A stretch of DNA of 64,000 bases from Oceanobacillus damuensis (lineage in GTDB: Bacteria; Bacillota; Bacilli; Bacillales; Amphibacillaceae): positions 127,726 to 191,725 of the forward strand of contig NZ_KV392043.1 of the NCBI RefSeq assembly GCF_001618145.1, read 5' to 3'. Below the pieces are notes generated by a model that was not told the origin of the DNA, searched no databases, and was given only the letters and a program-made list of their open reading frames with translations. Below, piece after piece: positions 59,993-64,000 of the stretch. The position numbers were made by a program, and so were the translations under genes. Numbering within the stretch: position 1 is the first letter of the stretch; every line of letters starts with the position of its first letter.

Positions 59993-60613
59993 ATGATACA
60001 TGCAATTGAACTTGCGATAGAAGATTTAAAAGCCGGAAAGCCCATTATCGTTGTTGATGATGAAAACAGAGAAAATGAAGGCGACTTTATTGCATTGACA
60101 GAAATGGCAACCCCAGAGGTCATCAATTTTATGATTACCCATGGAAAAGGTTTAGTCTGCACGCCAATTCAAGCTGAGCTTGCTGAAAGACTCAGTTTTC
60201 CGATGATGGTGGATAAGAGTACGGATCCTTTAGGAACTGCATTTACGGTATCCATTGACCATAAAGATACAACTACCGGCATCAGTGCGGAAGAAAGATC
60301 AAAAACGATTCAGGCATTAATCGACCCAAATGTACGAAAAGGGGACTTCAAGCGGCCTGGGCACGTCTTTCCGCTTATTGCAAAAGAGGGAGGGGTATTG
60401 ACTCGTCCCGGTCATACGGAAGCGGCTGTGGATTTGGCACTATTAAGTGACAGCTTCCCATCGGGTGTTATTTGTGAAATTATCAAGGAAGATGGGACAA
60501 TGGCACGGTTGCCTGATTTAGAAGAAATGGCCGATAGATTTGACCTTAAATTAATTACGATTGCAGATTTGGTTGCCTATCGGAAAAAACAGAAAAAATT
60601 GATTTATAACTAG
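59993..60613 (+). CDS. ribB: 3,4-dihydroxy-2-butanone-4-phosphate synthase RibB (no RibA domain)
   Basis: A 206-residue enzyme that makes DHBP from ribulose 5-phosphate. [20 protein letters not shown] is the metal-site motif; [14 protein letters not shown] and [12 protein letters not shown] follow. In Bacillus the protein is normally a RibBA fusion of about 400 residues. Here the chain stops in the linker ([11 protein letters not shown]) and ribH begins 18 nt later, so the GTP cyclohydrolase II half is absent, not frameshifted. ATG 59993 follows aggaggt. Confidence 0.94.
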   Translation: MIHAIELAIEDLKAGKPIIVVDDENRENEGDFIALTEMATPEVINFMITHGKGLVCTPIQAELAERLSFPMMVDKSTDPLGTAFTVSIDHKDTTTGISAEERSKTIQALIDPNVRKGDFKRPGHVFPLIAKEGGVLTRPGHTEAAVDLALLSDSFPSGVICEIIKEDGTMARLPDLEEMADRFDLKLITIADLVAYRKKQKKLIYN

Positions 60614-60631
60614 GCTAAGGAGATGGAACAA

Positions 60632-61102
60632 ATGGGTAAAACTTATGTGGGAAATGTTGTAGGAACAGATTTAAAAATTGGGATCGTAGTGGCTAGATTT
60701 AATGAATTCATTACAGGTAAATTGCTGGATGGGGCACTGGATACGTTAAATAGACATGGAGTCGTTGAAGAAAATATCGACACTGCATGGGTACCTGGAG
60801 CTTTTGAACTGCCATTGATCGCACATAAAATGGCAAACAGTGATAAGTATGATGCTGTCATCACCTTAGGAACTGTTATTCGTGGCTCAACACCTCATTT
60901 TGACTATGTTTGTAATGAAGCAGCAAAAGGTATTTCCAGTGCATCCATACAAACAGGTAAGCCGGTTGTCTTCGGCCTATTGACAACAGAAACGATCGAA
61001 CAGGCAATTGAACGTGCTGGAACAAAGGCAGGGAATAAAGGAGCAGATGCAGCTGTTACCGCAATCGAGATGGCAAACATGGTAAGGATGCTGGAAAACT
61101 AA
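60632..61102 (+). CDS. ribH: 6,7-dimethyl-8-ribityllumazine synthase RibH
   Basis: A 156-residue lumazine synthase, forming icosahedral or pentameric shells, that condenses DHBP with the ribitylaminouracil. [37 protein letters not shown] and the C-terminal [14 protein letters not shown] are complete. ATG 60632 is 10 nt after aaggag; ATG 60623 is too close to it. Confidence 0.96.
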   Translation: MGKTYVGNVVGTDLKIGIVVARFNEFITGKLLDGALDTLNRHGVVEENIDTAWVPGAFELPLIAHKMANSDKYDAVITLGTVIRGSTPHFDYVCNEAAKGISSASIQTGKPVVFGLLTTETIEQAIERAGTKAGNKGADAAVTAIEMANMVRMLEN

Positions 61103-61126
61103 GAATATAAGATGAAGCAGTAAGTA

Positions 61127-61162
61127 AGCCGGAAAAGCGTCCATAGCTTTCCCGGCTTTTTA
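61127..61162 (+). terminator. Terminator of the rib operon
   Basis: agccggaaaagc pairs with gctttcccggct, with one mismatch, and is followed by ttttt. Confidence 0.9.
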
Positions 61163-61189
61163 AAGTGAAAAAATCATATCTGGAAACAA

Positions 61190-61317
61190 TTATCCTACCA
61201 AGGAAATGCCACATCTATAGGCTATCGTACAACAACCCAGGTCCTATGGGTGCAGCCCATCCGTCGGTAACGGCGCTTGCGCTCTTGTTATTGGAAAATT
61301 ATATGTTAGTAGGATAA
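61190..61317. repeat. Three-hairpin element bounded by inverted repeats
   Basis: ttatcctac (61190-61198) and gtaggataa (61309-61317) are perfect inverted ends. Between them lie three tandem hairpins: atggg-tgcag-cccat (61246-61260), ccgt-cggta-acgg (61261-61273) and gcgc-tt-gcgc (61273-61282). It matches no riboswitch class I know. It resembles a dispersed repeat, but no second copy is in this window. Confidence 0.6.
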
Positions 61318-61358
61318 ACTATAAATCAGGGAATTTTTAATGGACGGGGGAGATTACA

Positions 61359-61541
61359 ATCAAATTATTAGTGGCACAACTCGTTATCATAGCTGTAATA
61401 TGGGCAGGGATGGCGTCTTTCTTTTCAGATATGAACGAAGTCAGCAGGCTGATTTTCTATTTGGTTACATCCTGGTTATTATTTTTAATCGTTATTATCA
61501 TAAAGATACTTATTAAGAATCGGACAGGTAAAAAGAATTAA
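61359..61541 (+). CDS. Small two-helix membrane protein with probable ATC start
   Basis: About 60 residues with two hydrophobic helices (LLVAQLVIIAVIWAGMASFF and LIFYLVTSWLLFLIVIIIKILI) and a basic tail (KNRTGKKN). The SD gggggag (61346-61352) is 6 nt from an in-frame ATC (61359); the nearest in-frame GTG (61371) is 18 nt away and no ATG fits. Family not recognised. It lies between the three-hairpin repeat and MITE copy 2. Confidence 0.5.
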   Translation: MKLLVAQLVIIAVIWAGMASFFSDMNEVSRLIFYLVTSWLLFLIVIIIKILIKNRTGKKN

Positions 61542-61544
61542 TCG

Positions 61545-61710
61545 CTATAAGAGGATGTTCAAAAAGTCCGGTAAAAATGACACATCGAATTTCTTCGTTA
61601 GCTTGCTTTTCCGTTGCTCATGTATTAAAAGCATACATTCCGCTACTCAAAGCTACGCTGCCTCGAACTTCTCGGTCCTTTTTATCCTCCTTTTTGAATA
61701 TGCACTATAA
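61545..61710. repeat. MITE-like repeat, copy 2
   Basis: A 166-bp element with imperfect inverted ends: ctataagaggatgttcaaaa at the left against the complement of tttttgaatatgcactataa. It shares ends and the tccggtaaaaa/gaatttctt interior with 25528-25698. It starts 3 bp after the small ORF and ends 23 bp before the ABC-F start codon. Confidence 0.8.
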
Positions 61711-61733
61711 TAAAATGCGAGGAAGGTTTTACG

Positions 61734-63611
61734 ATGCTTACAATAGAAAATTTACATAAATCCTATGGAGAAAAGATCCTGTTTAATAATATTACATGTA
61801 CCATTGCCGATCGGGAAAGAATTGGGTTGATCGGTGTAAACGGTACAGGAAAATCAAGTTTCTTAAAGGTTATTGCAGGGCTGGAATCACCTGAAAAGGG
61901 TACGATCAAACATCCAAAAGATTACCATATCGAGTATTTGGCACAGGAACCCGCTTTAGACCATAATCTGACTGTCATTGATCAGATTTATGAAGGGGAA
62001 GCAGAAATAATGAAGCTGATGCGCACCTATGAAGCAGCATTATTAAAGCTTCAGCAGGATGCGGAAAATAGTGTGTACCAAACACATCTTATGGAGATCC
62101 AGCAGAAAATGGATGAAGCGGAAGCATGGGAAGCGAACACTGCTGCCAAGACCATTTTGACCAAACTTGGCATCACAGACTTTGGTAAGAAGATTACGGA
62201 GCTATCGGGCGGACAGCAGAAAAGGGTCGCCATTGCCAAAGCTCTTATTCAACCAGCCGATTTACTGATTCTCGATGAGCCGACAAACCATTTGGATAAT
62301 GAAACTGTCGAATGGCTGGAAAAATATTTGCAATCCTACAAAGGATCCTTGCTTTTGGTAACGCATGACAGATATTTCCTGAATCGGGTCACAAATCGCA
62401 TATATGAATTGGATAAAGGGAATTTGTATATATATGAAGGGAATTATGAAGTTTTCCTTGAGAAAAAGGCGGAACGTGAGGCATTGGAAATCAGCAGCGA
62501 ACAAAAGCACCAAAATACGTTGAAGCGTGAATTGGCATGGCTTAGACGAGGAGCTAAAGCAAGGTCGACAAAACAGAAGGCGAGAATCGAACGGGTTGAA
62601 GACATGAAGAAGGAAACGTTCGATACAAAGAAAGATAATGTTGAATTCCAAGTAGGGTCGACCAGGTTAGGAAAGAAAGTCATTGAACTTAAAAATATCA
62701 GCAAGTCCTACGAGGATAAAGTCCTCTTGCATAATTTTAGCCATCTGGTAGTACCTGGCGAACGTCTTGGGATCATTGGTGCAAATGGTTCCGGTAAAAC
62801 CACCTTATTGAATATCATGGCAAACCGTATCGCGCCTGATGAAGGTGAAATAGAAATCGGCGAAACTGTAAAAATCGGTTATTATACACAGGGCGATGAA
62901 GAACTCGATGGAAGCATGCGCATCATCGACTATATCAAAGAAGTAGCAGAAGTTATCCATACAAAAGATGGACAGGTGATAACTGCAGAACAAATGCTGG
63001 AAAGGTTTCTGTTTTCCCGTGCGGAACAGTGGACCTATATCCGAAAACTCTCGGGTGGCGAAAAGAGAAGGCTCTATTTGCTTAAAGTGCTGATGACGGA
63101 ACCGAATGTGCTCTTTCTCGATGAACCTACAAATGATTTGGATACGCAAACATTGAGTGTCCTGGAAGAATACCTCGATCACTTTCCAGGAGTGGTAATT
63201 ACCGTGTCCCATGATCGATATTTTCTCGATCGGGTTACACAGAGGCTACTCGTGTTTATTGGGCAGGGCAGGACAGAGCTATTCTATGGCAATTACAGCG
63301 ACTATCTAAATCTTCGTGAAAGCAGTGTAAGCAATGATTCAGCGCCTGATAAAACGCCGGATCGACCAAAGAAACAGAAGAAAAAGCTATCCTATAAAGA
63401 TCAACGTGAATGGGAAACAATAGAAGATCAAATAGCCGAACTTGAAGGAAAAGTGGAAGAGCTCCAGCAGGGAATTATAGATGCCGGCAGTGATTCGGAA
63501 CAAGTGCAGAAGCTTTTTGCCAAGCAACAGGAGACGGAAGCAGAGCTGGAAGCAAAAATGGAACGCTGGGAAGAGCTTTCCCTATTGATAGAGGATTTGG
63601 AGAATAACTAA
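61734..63611 (+). CDS. ABC-F family ATPase (YfmR/Uup type)
   Basis: A 625-residue soluble twin-ATPase without membrane domains. First Walker A GVNGTGKS (34-41), signature LSGGQQKR, then LILDEPTNHLD; a linker rich in Arg/Lys (LAWLRRGAKARSTKQKARIERV); the second cassette has GANGSGKT, LSGGEKRR and LFLDEPTNDLD. A C-terminal coiled coil (about 545-625) after a Lys-rich hinge is typical of Uup/YfmR, which act on stalled ribosomes. SD gaggaagg. Resistance-type ABC-Fs lack this C-terminal arrangement. Confidence 0.93.
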   Translation: MLTIENLHKSYGEKILFNNITCTIADRERIGLIGVNGTGKSSFLKVIAGLESPEKGTIKHPKDYHIEYLAQEPALDHNLTVIDQIYEGEAEIMKLMRTYEAALLKLQQDAENSVYQTHLMEIQQKMDEAEAWEANTAAKTILTKLGITDFGKKITELSGGQQKRVAIAKALIQPADLLILDEPTNHLDNETVEWLEKYLQSYKGSLLLVTHDRYFLNRVTNRIYELDKGNLYIYEGNYEVFLEKKAEREALEISSEQKHQNTLKRELAWLRRGAKARSTKQKARIERVEDMKKETFDTKKDNVEFQVGSTRLGKKVIELKNISKSYEDKVLLHNFSHLVVPGERLGIIGANGSGKTTLLNIMANRIAPDEGEIEIGETVKIGYYTQGDEELDGSMRIIDYIKEVAEVIHTKDGQVITAEQMLERFLFSRAEQWTYIRKLSGGEKRRLYLLKVLMTEPNVLFLDEPTNDLDTQTLSVLEEYLDHFPGVVITVSHDRYFLDRVTQRLLVFIGQGRTELFYGNYSDYLNLRESSVSNDSAPDKTPDRPKKQKKKLSYKDQREWETIEDQIAELEGKVEELQQGIIDAGSDSEQVQKLFAKQQETEAELEAKMERWEELSLLIEDLENN

Positions 63612-63635
63612 ATAGGACATTATCCATAAACAAGA

Positions 63636-63678
63636 ACCACACAGACAATCAACCTATAATCTCTGTGTGGTCTTTTGT
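63636..63678 (+). terminator. Terminator after the ABC-F gene
   Basis: accacacaga (63636-63645) pairs with tctgtgtggt (63662-63671), followed by cttttg. Confidence 0.85.
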
Positions 63679-63782
63679 TTAAAGTGTATTGTTTTAGGTT
63701 ACGTTCCATATTATCGATAGGTATAGGGAAGTATATTGATAACAATATTTAATTAGAGAATGATTGAAATGGGGTAATGCAA

Positions 63783-64000
63783 GTGAGCGAGGATATGAAT
63801 CGAAAAGAGGAACAACGGCGAGTAGATGATATAATTCGCGAAATTAACCGAAAAGAAGAACGTTTATATGAGAAATCTTCCGGTTTAAAAGAAAGTGTGA
63901 TCGAACTTCGAAAGAGCTTTTGGGATGATGTCACCGTTAACGTGGACGAACCGGATGATGTGATTGAAACAGAAGCCAGCATTAAACAGCAGGCTGAACT
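63783..64000 (+). CDS. helD: RNA polymerase recycling ATPase HelD, N-terminal part
   Basis: The first 72 residues of a larger protein cut by the window edge. [29 protein letters not shown] is an alpha-helical, coiled-coil-like start, followed by [37 protein letters not shown], which resembles the N-terminal arm of HelD (YvgS), a UvrD-like ATPase that frees stalled RNA polymerase. GTG 63783 follows ggggt; ATG 63795 is an alternative start. The helicase motifs lie outside the window. Confidence 0.8.
   Translation, partial: [72 protein letters not shown]

Noticed and set aside
60600-60640. Frameshift hiding the GTP cyclohydrolase II domain of RibBA
   Set aside because: ribH begins 18 nt after the ribB stop, leaving no room for the domain in any frame.
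61577-61759. ORF inside MITE copy 2
   Set aside because: Lies within the repeat and overlaps the ABC-F start; no SD.

Overview
The window is chromosomal DNA from a low-to-moderate-GC Gram-positive endospore-former of the Bacillaceae. Gene order over about 33 kb (pur operon, yerA, yerB, yerC, pcrB, pcrA, ligA, yerH/camS, putP/opuE, gatCAB, dgkB, rlmCD) follows Bacillus subtilis. Many short dispersed repeats suggest a halotolerant genus such as Virgibacillus, Oceanobacillus or Lentibacillus; the genus is an inference and is not proven by the sequence. No rRNA, tRNA, IS transposase, prophage or CRISPR array was recognised.

Layout. 1-2 kb: a 52-bp tandem repeat with palindromic units, then an acyl-CoA synthetase. 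2-15.7 kb: the complete 12-gene purine operon (purEKBCSQLFMNHD), controlled by a PurR operator pair and a guanine riboswitch with terminator; a structured repeat is inserted between purF and purM. 15.9-19.1 kb: adenine deaminase-like yerA, lipoprotein yerB and TrpR-like yerC. 19.2-25.5 kb: an array of seven CGCCGATAA motifs spaced 20-22 bp, then pcrB-pcrA-ligA-camS. 25.5-29.5 kb: a MITE-like repeat, an RRNPP quorum-sensing pair (NprR-like receptor plus a 47-aa secreted pro-peptide), then a 34-aa membrane peptide and a sodium/proline symporter. 29.6-36.8 kb: gatCAB, dgkB, rlmCD and a dihydrouridine synthase. 36.8-51 kb: accessory genes, many of them single and convergent: CPBP protease, ArsR/SRPBCC pair, PAS-STAS protein, Cys-rich protein, SDR, DoxX, lipoprotein amidase, LRR-TraB lipoprotein, orphan LuxR regulator, nucleotidyltransferase, SLAP protein, DUF2187 protein and the yojN-yojO AAA+/VWA pair. 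51.2-57.0 kb: a segment (hydrolase, chemoreceptor, acetyltransferase, HTH protein, pseudouridine synthase) bounded on both sides by composite structured repeats in inverted orientation. 57.2-61.1 kb: P1 peptidase, thioredoxin-like protein, and an FMN riboswitch driving a reduced rib operon (ribE, ribB, ribH) without ribD or a GTP cyclohydrolase II domain. 61.2-64 kb: further repeats, a small membrane protein, a YfmR-type ABC-F ATPase and the start of helD.

The items most worth follow-up are: (1) the NprR/NprX-like system with candidate pheromone core REPTIYG; (2) a family of at least five structured intergenic elements whose outer stems differ in sequence between copies but remain self-complementary, two pairs of which form inverted flanks around a 5-kb segment; (3) the truncated riboflavin operon under an intact FMN riboswitch; (4) the helically phased CGCCGATAA array; (5) a Cys-rich small gene whose start codon is separated from its reading frame by an A8 tract. 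All calls come from reading the sequence; no database search was run.
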